DNA of 64,000 nt, from assembly GCF_003014695.1 (NCBI RefSeq), contig NZ_PYAS01000002.1:186001-250000 (forward strand), read 5' to 3'. The notes below the pieces were generated by a model, which saw only the letters and a program-made list of their open reading frames with translations, was not told the origin of the DNA and made no database searches. A program made the translations under genes and the position numbers. Of this stretch, positions 44,741 through 53,453 are shown one piece after another. This DNA comes from Dyadobacter jiangsuensis. GTDB taxonomy: Bacteria > Bacteroidota > Bacteroidia > Cytophagales > Spirosomataceae. How positions within the stretch are numbered: the first letter of the stretch is position 1; every line of letters starts with the position of its first letter.

Positions 44741-45907
44741 ATGAAAACTACCGACCGTTATCTCCAGCGCGGTGTATCGGCTTCAAAGGAAGATGTGCAT
44801 AAGGCCATTGAAAAGATCGACAAAGGGCTTTTTCCAAAGGCTTTTTGTAAAATAGTACCGGATACCCTCGCTGGCGATCCCGAGTATTGCACGATCATGC
44901 ACGCCGACGGCGCCGGTACCAAAACTTCCCTCGCGTATTTGTATTGGAAAGAAACGGGCGATATCTCTGTCTGGAAAGGCATTGCGCAGGATGCTATCGT
45001 GATGAATACCGACGACCTGCTTTGCGTGGGTGCAACCGGCCCGATGCTCTATTCATCGACGATCGACCGTAATAAGAACCGCATTCCCGGCGAGGTAATC
45101 GCGGAAGTGATCAACGGGGCGGAGGAAGTGCTGGACATGCTTCGCAGCTACGGCGTCGAGATTTACAGTACCGGCGGCGAAACGGCCGACGTGGGCGACC
45201 TCGTACGGACTGTTACTGTGAACAGTACGGTAATCGCTCGCATGAAGCGCTCGGAAGTGGTGGATAATGCCAATATCCAGGCCGGCGATGTGATCGTAGG
45301 GCTCGCTTCTTACGGACAAGCCAATTACGAAAGTGAATACAACGGTGGGATGGGCAGCAATGGCCTTACCTCCGCAAGGCATGATATTCTGGGTAAATAC
45401 CTTTCAAAATATACCGAAAGCTTCGATCCCGAAGTAAGCGAGGACCTCATTTACAGCGGCAGCAAAAAACTGACCGACGAAGTAGCGGGCGCGCCTTTGA
45501 ATGTAGGTAAGCTAATCCTCTCGCCTACACGTACGTATGCGCCCGTGGCCAAGGCTTTGCTCGACGAGATGCGTCCGCAGATCCATGGCATGGTACATTG
45601 CAGTGGCGGGGCTCAGACGAAAATTCTACATTTTGTTGATAACCTTCACATTATCAAAGACAACCTGCTTCCGGTACCTCCCTTATTCAGGCTCATTCAG
45701 GAAGAAAGCGGAACGAGCTGGCAGGAGATGTATAAAGTGTTTAATATGGGGCACAGGCTGGAAATTTACCTTCCGGAAGCCCACGCCGCACGCGTGATCG
45801 AAATATCGAAATCGTTCGGGATCGATGCGCAGGTGATTGGGCGCGTGGAAGCTGCCGACGAGAAAAAACTGACAATCAGCAGCGAATACGGTACTTTCTA
45901 TTACTGA
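44741..45907 (+). CDS. purM: Phosphoribosylformylglycinamidine cyclo-ligase
   Basis: PurM closes the imidazole ring to form aminoimidazole ribotide in purine synthesis, using ATP. Family blocks seen in this 388-residue protein are MHADGAGTKTSLAY, QDAIVMNTDDLLCVGATGPM, STGGETADVGDLV, the GMVHCSGGAQTKIL segment and VFNMGHRLEIYL near the C-terminus. It is longer than the E. coli enzyme (about 345 residues) through inserts after the core, the usual Bacteroidota form. It stands alone, with its own promoter box and a strong terminator, so no pur operon is present here. Confidence 0.93.
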   Translation: MKTTDRYLQRGVSASKEDVHKAIEKIDKGLFPKAFCKIVPDTLAGDPEYCTIMHADGAGTKTSLAYLYWKETGDISVWKGIAQDAIVMNTDDLLCVGATGPMLYSSTIDRNKNRIPGEVIAEVINGAEEVLDMLRSYGVEIYSTGGETADVGDLVRTVTVNSTVIARMKRSEVVDNANIQAGDVIVGLASYGQANYESEYNGGMGSNGLTSARHDILGKYLSKYTESFDPEVSEDLIYSGSKKLTDEVAGAPLNVGKLILSPTRTYAPVAKALLDEMRPQIHGMVHCSGGAQTKILHFVDNLHIIKDNLLPVPPLFRLIQEESGTSWQEMYKVFNMGHRLEIYLPEAHAARVIEISKSFGIDAQVIGRVEAADEKKLTISSEYGTFYY

Positions 45908-45933
45908 TCGTTCTTGATTGTTGCAAAATACTG

Positions 45934-45967
45934 AGCCTCCGGAAGTTAACTTCCGGAGGCTTTTTTG
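45934..45967 (+). terminator. Terminator of purM
   Basis: A perfect 28-nt palindrome (45934-45961, half site AGCCTCCGGAAGTT) is followed by TTTTTTG. Confidence 0.9.
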
Positions 45968-46064
45968 TTTCCCGTATTTCCGGCGGTAAAACTCAGGCAC
46001 GACAATTGTAGTACAATTTTGTAGTAATAGTAGAAGTAGTGTTGTTTTAATAACCATATTTCAT

Positions 46065-47780
46065 ATGAAACATATCAACAACTATCAAATACTGCGGAGC
46101 CATGTCCTGGTATTATGCTTCGTTCTCGCCGCCATGCGCATTTCCGCGCAAATTCCGGATATCAAGATTAACGCGACACCCGTTATCAGCGGGTTGACTT
46201 CGGGTATGCAGCTCGTACATGCGGGAGACAATTCCAACCGGATTTTCATCGCCGAGCGCTCCGGTGTTATCACAGTACTTAATCCGGGGGCTTTAACGAC
46301 CCCTATTCAATACCTGAACATGAACAGCGGCGGACAGGTGGTTTCTCAGTCGGGAGAGGGAGGTTTGCTGAGTATTGCCTTCCATCCCAATTTTTCTACC
46401 AATGGATTTGTTTACACCTATTATACCGATACAAACGGCGACCTGGTGTTGGCGCGTTACACCTCTGCAAATCCGTCGGGAAACCTGGTTCCTGCGAACA
46501 CGCGGGTGGAGCTCCTGAAAATCCCGCATCCTGTCAATACCAACCATAATGGAGGGGAACTGCATTTTGGGCCGGAAGATGGCTATTTGTATCTCTCTAC
46601 CGGTGACGGCGGGGCTAGCTATGATCCCAACATAAACGGGCAGAGCACGACCAGCCTTCTGGGGAAAATACTGAGGCTGAACGTGGACCCTCCGCTGGGT
46701 TCCGGGCTTCCTTATGTGATCCCGCCTTCCAATCCGTTCGGGAATGAAATCTTTATCCGTGGATTGCGAAACCCGTTCCGGTGGAGTTTCGACCGTGAAA
46801 CCTTTGATTTGTGGATTGGTGACGTAGGCCAGGATACCTGGGAAGAGATCAACCACGTAACGGCCGGGAATGCTTCCGGGGCCAATTTCGGTTGGCGGTG
46901 CTTTGAAGGAAACGGCTATACGCCGGGGATCGCCATCAACGAATGCCCCGATTCGGCCAGTTTTACCAAGCCGGTTTACATTTATCCTACGCGCACAGCA
47001 AGAGGCAATTCCGTGATCGGCGGGGTGGTGTACCGCGGCAATGCCTGGCCGGTGATGAAGGGTTATTACATCGGGATGGATTACGGGTCGGGGGATATTC
47101 ATAAAATCAATTCGGATGGGTCGGTGAAGGAGTATGAAACCTCGACATTCACAGGCGTGAGGGATATTGGAGAAGACCAGTCGGGCGAGATCTATGCCGT
47201 TACAGCCACAGCTGTTTACCGCATTGAGGCTGAGAACCCATTGCCTGTAACGCTGGTCGATTTCTCCGGGGCTCCCAGCGCGGAGGGTGTCCGGCTTACA
47301 TGGCAGACTTCCATGGAAAAAGACTTCAAATCGTTCGATATCCAGTACAGCCTCGATGCCCGTCAGTTCGACCGTATCGGCTCGATTCAGGGCGCCAATG
47401 CGCCGGCGGGTAACCTGTATTCATTTACACATAGTACTCGGGAAGGCGGGGATCTTTACTATCGCCTGAAAATGACGGATATGGATGAGAGTTTCAGGTA
47501 TTCTAAAATAATCACGGTCAACCGTGGTGCCGAGAGCCCGGGCGACCTGTTTGTGCGGCCTTCGCTGATCAGCACCAGCGAAATGAATTTGTTTGTGGAA
47601 GAGCCTTTTCAAACTGTTGAAATTGTGAATGCGGGTGGGCAGGTGGTGCTCACCGAGAAAATCGGGGGCAGGAGCGGGTCTGTAAACATCCCGCTCGGCA
47701 ATACGGCTTCGGGTATCTATGTGGTGCGCATGGCCGGCGCCGACCGGGTTATCCAGCAAAAGGTTTTGGTATGGAGATGA
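46065..47780 (+). CDS. PQQ-type glucose/sorbosone dehydrogenase-like protein with T9SS sorting domain
   Basis: A 571-residue secreted protein. After the signal peptide (about 1-29) comes a six-bladed propeller of the soluble glucose dehydrogenase/sorbosone dehydrogenase family: GMQLVHAGDNSNRIFIAERSG, SGEGGLLSIAFHPNF, NTNHNGGELHFGPEDGYLYLSTGDGG, and FIRGLRNPFRWSFDRE. These carry the histidine and arginine positions used for PQQ binding in the family. After PLPVTLVDFSG at about residue 390 the rest is a C-terminal T9SS region with NAGGQVVLTEKI and TASGIYVVRMAGADRVIQQKVLVWR. It should be exported to the cell surface. PQQ biosynthesis genes are not in the window, so the cofactor is an assumption. 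Confidence 0.9.
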   Translation: MKHINNYQILRSHVLVLCFVLAAMRISAQIPDIKINATPVISGLTSGMQLVHAGDNSNRIFIAERSGVITVLNPGALTTPIQYLNMNSGGQVVSQSGEGGLLSIAFHPNFSTNGFVYTYYTDTNGDLVLARYTSANPSGNLVPANTRVELLKIPHPVNTNHNGGELHFGPEDGYLYLSTGDGGASYDPNINGQSTTSLLGKILRLNVDPPLGSGLPYVIPPSNPFGNEIFIRGLRNPFRWSFDRETFDLWIGDVGQDTWEEINHVTAGNASGANFGWRCFEGNGYTPGIAINECPDSASFTKPVYIYPTRTARGNSVIGGVVYRGNAWPVMKGYYIGMDYGSGDIHKINSDGSVKEYETSTFTGVRDIGEDQSGEIYAVTATAVYRIEAENPLPVTLVDFSGAPSAEGVRLTWQTSMEKDFKSFDIQYSLDARQFDRIGSIQGANAPAGNLYSFTHSTREGGDLYYRLKMTDMDESFRYSKIITVNRGAESPGDLFVRPSLISTSEMNLFVEEPFQTVEIVNAGGQVVLTEKIGGRSGSVNIPLGNTASGIYVVRMAGADRVIQQKVLVWR

Positions 47781-47791
47781 TCCCAAAACAG

Positions 47792-47820
47792 ACATTCCGG
47801 AAGCATCGCTTCCGGAATGT
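47792..47820 (+). terminator. Hairpin after the sugar dehydrogenase gene
   Basis: ACATTCCGGAAGC (47792-47804) is exactly complementary to 47808-47820 with an ATC loop. No T-run follows, so termination is plausible but weak. Confidence 0.6.
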
Positions 47821-47880
47821 GATCATTATACAACCCTAAAACCCAATTTATGTATGGCAATATTGGATGATCAAAGATAG

Positions 47881-47912
47881 TGGAATTAATCCATATTATT
47901 GGATATAATCCA
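47881..47912. promoter_or_regulatory. Paired TGGA-N5-TCCA inverted repeats
   Basis: TGGAATTAATCCA (47881-47893) and TGGATATAATCCA (47900-47912) are two copies of one dyad, 19 bp apart, and a third half site TTGGAT lies at 47863. They precede the SGNH hydrolase gene by about 140 bp. The remaining 47821-48054 interval holds no gene. Binding by a dimeric regulator is inferred from the helical-phase spacing. Confidence 0.5.
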
Positions 47913-48054
47913 AATTGTTTTGACCGAAATCTTGTAGAAATTTCCCGACGCTAAACAGGACGTCCATGTGCCATTTCTGGAACGATTATTGCGATAATGC
48001 TTTGCACGCATAGCTGCGTGTACCCGAAAGCACCTTTACAGCAACGTTCCATCC

Positions 48055-49107
48055 ATGAAAATGAATTCATTCCGACACACTAACCCCTGCCAGAAGGCGG
48101 ACAGGGGAATGAGCCGCAGACGCTTTTTTCGTCAATCTGGGGCGGCGGCCTTGTCCACAATGCTCCTGACATCCTGCGATAATCTGCTCGACAAAATCAT
48201 CCCTTCCAAAAAGGACAAACGCGACAAAACACTCGCATTCTTTGGCGATAGCCTCACCATCGGCACCGGCGGCAGCAGGCCCATGGGCGCGTGGGTAGGC
48301 GACGTTTTTTCGGAACGGCCGGTGTACAGTGACGGCATCAACGGCCAGGTCGCATTGTCGATTGCGATACGGCAGGGTGGGGTGCCTCTGACCTTGTCCG
48401 TGGCCGGCGGCAAATTCAATGGCGCGAAGCCGGTAGCAGTTACAAAAATTAACAACGAGTTCCTCTCGACGCCGCTGAATGGCAACGTTTACACCCGTAC
48501 GGGTGCGCTCGCGGGCGTGCAATGCACCATTAAGCGACAATTCGTGCCGGACTTAGGAGATCGTTATACCGTAGAGCCGTTGGCGCAAAGCGATACGGAG
48601 GCGTCGGCCGAAACGCCGGTCGATGTCGCGGTTCCCGATGATTCGGTTTTTGAGCTGGATGACGCGGTGAAGATGCGGACGGCGACGCAGGTCCTTTGGT
48701 ACGGGCGGAACGACATCGGCCAGGGGAAACCGCACGAGGGGATCCTCGCCGCAATCAAGAGTTCGATAGATTATATTGCGGAACCTAGGCGGTATCTTGT
48801 ACTGGGCATATTGCCCGCAATCACCGAAAGCAAAGGAACCCCAGGCTACGCGAGTCTGACCGCATTCAACGATGAGCTCGCGCTGTTGTACCGCGATACG
48901 TACGTTCCGATGACTCCGCCCACCGAGTCGGAGATGAACGATATCGGGTTTGCAGCGACCGCCACCGATTTGGAGGACATTCAAAAAGGCATTTTCCCTT
49001 CCCGAATGCGCCCGGCCAATAAGTCGGATGAGATCCACCTGAATGACTCCGGTTATCGGATCATAGCGAACAGGGTTGCTCAAAAAATCAGGGATTTGAA
49101 GTATTAG
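48055..49107 (+). CDS. SGNH/GDSL family hydrolase, exported lipoprotein
   Basis: A 350-residue SGNH esterase/lipase-type hydrolase. The N-terminus combines a twin-arginine-like motif (SRRRFFRQSGAA, from residue 20) with a lipobox LLTSC (cysteine 41). The catalytic serine 66 is in AFFGDSLTIG (block I). GRNDIGQG is the block III asparagine region and DEIHLNDSGY (Asp-x-x-His) block V. An in-frame ATG at 48109 (MSRRRFFR) would give a tidier signal and may be the real start. Carbohydrate esterases of this fold are often near polysaccharide-binding proteins; the beta-helix gene follows by 85 bp. Confidence 0.87.
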   Translation: MKMNSFRHTNPCQKADRGMSRRRFFRQSGAAALSTMLLTSCDNLLDKIIPSKKDKRDKTLAFFGDSLTIGTGGSRPMGAWVGDVFSERPVYSDGINGQVALSIAIRQGGVPLTLSVAGGKFNGAKPVAVTKINNEFLSTPLNGNVYTRTGALAGVQCTIKRQFVPDLGDRYTVEPLAQSDTEASAETPVDVAVPDDSVFELDDAVKMRTATQVLWYGRNDIGQGKPHEGILAAIKSSIDYIAEPRRYLVLGILPAITESKGTPGYASLTAFNDELALLYRDTYVPMTPPTESEMNDIGFAATATDLEDIQKGIFPSRMRPANKSDEIHLNDSGYRIIANRVAQKIRDLKY

Positions 49108-49192
49108 ACTGAAATTCAAGGGGAGATCAGGTACGAAAAGTATTTTTGGGAGAAGGCGTCTTTTGAAACTAATGGCGACTAAACTAACCCTT

Positions 49193-50851
49193 ATGACAAA
49201 ATACAGACTCCTGATCTCCTTTTTGTTAGCCTTCCCGTTGGTAACACAAGCTCAGCAAAAAGGCCCGGTTGAAAATGTAACGGTCACCTCCGAAAACACG
49301 AAAACCGGCGTGTATACCAACGATAAGGGCGAATTGCAATTGAATGTGGTGCCCGGGGACGTCCGGAAATACAAGGCGGCGGGCGTGGTGCGCTATGGTG
49401 ATTTTGGTGCACGGGGCGACGGGAAGATGGACGACGTGGACGCGATTGCCGCAACACACGCATTTGCTAACATGCACGGCCTCCCGGTGAAAGCCAACGA
49501 CGGTGCCACTTACTACATTGGCGGAAAAGAACGCACGGTGGTCATCCAAACTGACACAGATTTTGGAAAAGCGGCATTCATCATCGACGATGGTGAAGTG
49601 GAAAACCGGAATGCGTCGGTTTTCACGGTGAGCTCAGGGCTCAAACCTTTTAAACTGGAAAAAATTACTTCATTAAAAAGAAACCAGGAAAAGATAGACG
49701 CGTCTTTGCCTGGCCCGTGCCTGGTTACGGTCACCAATTCGAATGTAAAGCAATACATCCGGTTTGGGCTGAACCAAAATAATGGATCTTCGCAAACGGA
49801 TATTTTTGTGGTAGACAAAAACGGGAAGGTGGATATGAATGCGCCTATTATCTGGGATTTCGACCAGATCACCGACATTACCGCGCTGCCTATCGACGAA
49901 AAACCGCTGAAAATAACCGGCGGGCGATTCACCACCATTGCCAATAAGGCCGAATCCAAATACACGTATTATAACCGCAACATCGCGGTCCGGCGATCGA
50001 ATGTGCTCGTGGAGGGGCTGGAACACCGTATTATGGGTGAAGGAGATCACGGTGCGCCTTACAACGGATTTATCAATATCGGCGACTGCTCCTATGTGAC
50101 GGTGAAGAATGCGATCCTGACAGGTCATAAGACTTATAATACCATCGGAACGGCGGGTAAGCCTGTTTCAATGGGTACCTACGATCTTTTAGCCAACCGT
50201 GCACTCAATGTGTCGTTTATCAATTGCACCCAGACCAACGACATCAACGACAATACCTACTGGGGCATACTGGGATCCAATTTCTGTAAAAACCTGCTTT
50301 ACGACCATTGTACGCTCTCCCGGTTTGATGCCCATCAGGGCGTCGCCAATGCCACCATCCGAAATTCGACGCTGGGGCATATGGGTATTAACGCAATCGG
50401 GAGCGGGCTGCTGCTGATCGAGAACTCGACCATCAGGGGCAGAAGTATCGTCAATCTCCGGCCCGACTATGGCAGCACCTGGCAGGGGGAGGTGGTGATC
50501 CGTAACTGCGTATTTGTTCCGATGAACGGTAAATCCGCCAATGCTTCCCTGGTCAGCGGTTCCTATTCGGGGCAGCACGACTTTGGTTACACCTGCTACA
50601 TGCCTGAAAAGATTACCATTGAAAACCTTCGTATCGATGATGCAGCCCATCCTGAAAATTACCAGGGCCCGGCGATATTCGCGAATTTCAACCCGGAAAT
50701 GACGGACACGGCTTACCAGGAAAGGTACCCTTATGTTAAAACCAAAAGTGTTTTGCTGAAAAATGTAACCACAGCCAGCGGCAAGGCAGTGAGAGTTAGT
50801 GATAATGCATTTATGTTTAAGGATGTAAAAGTGCGTGGTGAGGGGAAGTAA
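49193..50851 (+). CDS. Secreted right-handed beta-helix (pectate-lyase-like) protein
   Basis: A 552-residue exported protein with signal peptide about residues 1-19 (MTKYRLLISFLLAFPLVTQA). YGDFGARGDGKMDDVDAIAATHAFA is the start of the pectate lyase/phage-tailspike superfamily helix. The later part has stacked polar turns (NAILTGHKTYNTIG, LNVSFINCTQTNDINDN, NATIRNSTLGHMGINAIGSGLLLIENSTIRG). Enzymes and polysaccharide-binding proteins share this fold, and no catalytic set is certain, so the activity is unknown. An ATG at 49172 is a possible earlier start. It may be co-transcribed with the SGNH hydrolase, suggesting joint action on a modified polysaccharide. Confidence 0.82.
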   Translation: MTKYRLLISFLLAFPLVTQAQQKGPVENVTVTSENTKTGVYTNDKGELQLNVVPGDVRKYKAAGVVRYGDFGARGDGKMDDVDAIAATHAFANMHGLPVKANDGATYYIGGKERTVVIQTDTDFGKAAFIIDDGEVENRNASVFTVSSGLKPFKLEKITSLKRNQEKIDASLPGPCLVTVTNSNVKQYIRFGLNQNNGSSQTDIFVVDKNGKVDMNAPIIWDFDQITDITALPIDEKPLKITGGRFTTIANKAESKYTYYNRNIAVRRSNVLVEGLEHRIMGEGDHGAPYNGFINIGDCSYVTVKNAILTGHKTYNTIGTAGKPVSMGTYDLLANRALNVSFINCTQTNDINDNTYWGILGSNFCKNLLYDHCTLSRFDAHQGVANATIRNSTLGHMGINAIGSGLLLIENSTIRGRSIVNLRPDYGSTWQGEVVIRNCVFVPMNGKSANASLVSGSYSGQHDFGYTCYMPEKITIENLRIDDAAHPENYQGPAIFANFNPEMTDTAYQERYPYVKTKSVLLKNVTTASGKAVRVSDNAFMFKDVKVRGEGK

Positions 50852-50863
50852 CCAGCCTTATTG

Positions 50864-51631
50864 ATGGAACCGCTGCTGTATCAAAAGGACGATATCGATT
50901 ATTGGTCAATGCCGCCGGCTGAGGAGATCAGCCATTTGGTGGAAAGCTTTTGGATGCTGACTAACAAATCGGCAGCACCTTTGGCGGTAACAGTATTGCC
51001 GGATGGCCGGATCGATGCGAGTTTTTCGTTCGGGGACAGGCAGGGTATTGTACTGCTCGGGTTAGAGAGCGGGCCTTCGCGGGCGGAGATTCCGCCGGAT
51101 TTCACGCTTTTCACCATCAGCTTCCGGCCGCTTGCCGCTACGTATTTATTCAAAGACTTCCTGCCGATCCTGCCCGATACGGCTACTGTGCTGCCCGCCG
51201 ATTTCTTTGGGGTAACCCTGGGTGGGTTTCAGGATATCGAACTGTTCTGTGCGAAGCTCACTGCGAACATAAAAGGTATGCTAAAAAAGAGTATCGATGA
51301 GCGAAAGAGGAAGCTTTTTGACCTGATTTATTCCACCAATGGCTCCATAACCGTAGGCGAATTATCCGAAAAAACTTCCTGGACCAGCCGGCAGATCAAC
51401 CGCTATTTCCGTGATACCATCGGCGTATCCTTGAAGACCTATTGCAATATCATCCGATTTCGGGCTTCGTTTCAGCACATCCGGGAAGGAAGGCTGTTTC
51501 CCGATGAAAACTACGCCGATCAGTCCCATTTCATCCGGGAGATCAAAAAGTATGCGGGAGTTGTCCCCAAAGAACTTGCGCGAAACAAAAACGACCGATT
51601 TATCCAATTTTCAACCCTGCCGCCAGCCTAG
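50864..51631 (+). CDS. AraC family transcriptional regulator
   Basis: A 255-residue regulator. The N-terminal half (residues about 10-150, IDYWSMPPAEEISHLVESFWML, ITVLPDGRIDASFSF-like VTVLPDGRIDASFSF) is the sensor region of the DUF6597 type. The C-terminal AraC domain shows the first helix-turn-helix ITVGELSEKTSWTSRQINRYFRDTIGVSLKTYCNIIRF and the second, DENYADQSHFIREIKKYAGVVPKEL. The start ATG at 50864 is preferred to the TTG at 50861. It lies 12 bp after the beta-helix gene and 25 bp before a flavin monooxygenase gene that it may regulate. Confidence 0.9.
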   Translation: MEPLLYQKDDIDYWSMPPAEEISHLVESFWMLTNKSAAPLAVTVLPDGRIDASFSFGDRQGIVLLGLESGPSRAEIPPDFTLFTISFRPLAATYLFKDFLPILPDTATVLPADFFGVTLGGFQDIELFCAKLTANIKGMLKKSIDERKRKLFDLIYSTNGSITVGELSEKTSWTSRQINRYFRDTIGVSLKTYCNIIRFRASFQHIREGRLFPDENYADQSHFIREIKKYAGVVPKELARNKNDRFIQFSTLPPA

Positions 51632-51656
51632 TTTTGTGTCATAAACAATTGAAATT

Positions 51657-52805
51657 ATGATACATAACGATAAAAGAATAGCGATTGTGGGCGGAGGCCC
51701 AGGTGGGCTGACATTGGCAAGACTGCTCCAATTGTCGGGGGCTGAGGTGCACGTGTACGAGCGCGATTTCGGCAAAGACGCGCGCGTACAAGGCGCCACG
51801 CTCGACCTGCATGAGGAGTCGGGATTAGAGGCGCTCCGGCGAGCAGGCCTGCTGGATGCGTTTTATGCTAACCACCGTCCCGATGCCGGGCGAATGCGGA
51901 TTTTAGATAAATATGGCGATATCCATGTAGACGACCACGCGGTCGAAAACGCATTTGCCGAGGATCGGCCGGAGATCGACAGGGCTCCTTTGCGAAAGAT
52001 TTTGCTCGAATCGTTGCGGGAAGGTACGGTGGTGTGGGACAGCCAGTTTGTTTCAATGGAAAGGCAGGACACCGGCTGGCTGATGCATTTCAAAAACGGG
52101 GTGCATGCTTACGCCGATGTCGTCATTGCCGCGGATGGTGCCAATTCCAAAATACGGCCTTACATAACTGCGATACAGCCCGTGTATTCCGGTGTGACGA
52201 TCGTGGAAGGGAACATTTACAATGCGTCGATCAATGCGCCGCGTCTCTGGGAGTTGGTAAAAGGCGGGAAGATTTTTGCCTTTGGCGACGAGCAGTCGTT
52301 GATACTCAGTGCCAAAGGCGAAGGAAGCCTGTCGTTTTACACCGGTTGCAAAGTGGGTGAAAACTGGGTGCAGGAAAGCGGAATAGATTTTAACAAAAAG
52401 GATGCGGTATTCGCCTGGTTTAAAGAAGCATTCGGATCTTGGAACGACGTGTGGCAGGAGTTGTTCGCCAGCGACGAAATAGGGCTCATACCCCGGCCCC
52501 AGTACCATTTCCCCCTCGACCAGCATTGGGAATCCCTCCCCAACCTCACCATGCTTGGCGATGCCGCGCACAGGATGCCTCCCTACGCCGGTGAAGGCGT
52601 AAACATGGCCATGCAAGACGCATTTGAACTGGCAGAATGCCTGACATCGGACGCATTTACCGATATCCACGCTGCGATTGCGGAATATGAGCGCCGGATG
52701 TTGAAAAGGGCATCGGAAATTACGCAAATGAGCCTGGAAATGACGGAAATGCTGCATTCGGCTGATCCGATAGCTCAAATGGTAGCGATGATGAGCGGGG
52801 AGTAG
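51657..52805 (+). CDS. Tet(X)-like FAD-dependent monooxygenase
   Basis: A 382-residue class A flavin monooxygenase. The FAD-binding GGGPGG is at residues 12-17 (IAIVGGGPGGLTLARLLQ), with VHVYERDFGKDARVQGATLDLHEESGLEALRRAGLL after it, in good correspondence to Tet(X). DVVIAADGANSKIRPY is the DG motif and TMLGDAAHRMPPYAGEGVNMAMQDAFELAE the GD motif. Tet(X) hydroxylates tetracyclines; whether this environmental homologue does is unproven. A short C-terminal helix is present. It follows an AraC regulator by 25 bp and ends 4 bp before the convergent response regulator. Confidence 0.88.
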   Translation: MIHNDKRIAIVGGGPGGLTLARLLQLSGAEVHVYERDFGKDARVQGATLDLHEESGLEALRRAGLLDAFYANHRPDAGRMRILDKYGDIHVDDHAVENAFAEDRPEIDRAPLRKILLESLREGTVVWDSQFVSMERQDTGWLMHFKNGVHAYADVVIAADGANSKIRPYITAIQPVYSGVTIVEGNIYNASINAPRLWELVKGGKIFAFGDEQSLILSAKGEGSLSFYTGCKVGENWVQESGIDFNKKDAVFAWFKEAFGSWNDVWQELFASDEIGLIPRPQYHFPLDQHWESLPNLTMLGDAAHRMPPYAGEGVNMAMQDAFELAECLTSDAFTDIHAAIAEYERRMLKRASEITQMSLEMTEMLHSADPIAQMVAMMSGE

Positions 52806-52809
52806 CCCT

Positions 52810-53451
52810 TTACCCCCAGTTTTGCTCCAACGCAAACCGCAGCAGACTGTTCTTTCCGGTCAGGTTCAGCTTTTTGGCAATGTTCATCCGGTGATTAGAC
52901 ACCGTTTTTTCACTGATAAAAAGCGCGTCGGCGATTTCCTTACTGGATTTGTATTCCGAGATCAATTTCATAATGTGCGTTTCGGAAGGCGTAAGCAATG
53001 CTTTCAGGTCATTTTTCGATTGCCGTTGCAGCGCCGATGTCTTTTTAAGGAGATAGGCGGAGATTTCGGGGCTCAGGTATAGGTCTCCGTCTTTGGCCTT
53101 GTAAATGGCATGTACAATGTCCGAAACGGCGTTTTCTTTGAGCACGTAACCCAATGCACCTATTTCCAAGGCTCTCAGGAAGGGAGCCTTTTCCTTATGC
53201 ATTGTAAGAAAAATGATTGGAAGGGTCGGCTGGATTTGGAGCATTTGCTCGGCAGCTTCGAGCCCGTTCATGCGCGGCATGTCGATATCCAGTACCACAA
53301 CATCCACATTCTGGGACTGAAATGAATGCAGCGCTTCCAGGCCGTTTTTCGCGCTGACGATCACTTTCAGATCGGCATCCATTTCGATTACCTCTTTGAG
53401 CCCTTTCAGAAAAATGGGGTGGTCGTCGGCAATCAGCAGTCTGATTTCCAT
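52810..53451 (-). CDS. NarL/FixJ family response regulator
   Basis: A 213-residue two-domain regulator. The receiver domain has the acidic pair DD (residues 9-10), phosphoacceptor D55 in VVVLDIDMPRMNG, and the conserved threonine and lysine (LTMHKEKAP, YVLKENAV). The C-terminal LuxR-type helix-turn-helix is LLTPSETHIMKLISEYKSSKEIADALFISEKTVSNHRMNIAKKLN. It is last of three minus-strand genes, 2 bp after the histidine kinase, which should phosphorylate it. Target genes are unknown; the upstream glycosyltransferase is an obvious candidate. Confidence 0.95.
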   Translation of the reverse strand: MEIRLLIADDHPIFLKGLKEVIEMDADLKVIVSAKNGLEALHSFQSQNVDVVVLDIDMPRMNGLEAAEQMLQIQPTLPIIFLTMHKEKAPFLRALEIGALGYVLKENAVSDIVHAIYKAKDGDLYLSPEISAYLLKKTSALQRQSKNDLKALLTPSETHIMKLISEYKSSKEIADALFISEKTVSNHRMNIAKKLNLTGKNSLLRFALEQNWG

Positions 53452-53453
53452 GG

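Noticed and set aside
47792..47820. The TTCCGGAAGC hairpin considered as a third REP type
   Set aside because: It lacks the CCGTC...GACGG stem and the purine-rich tail; similar GGAAG hairpins at 45934 clearly act as terminators.
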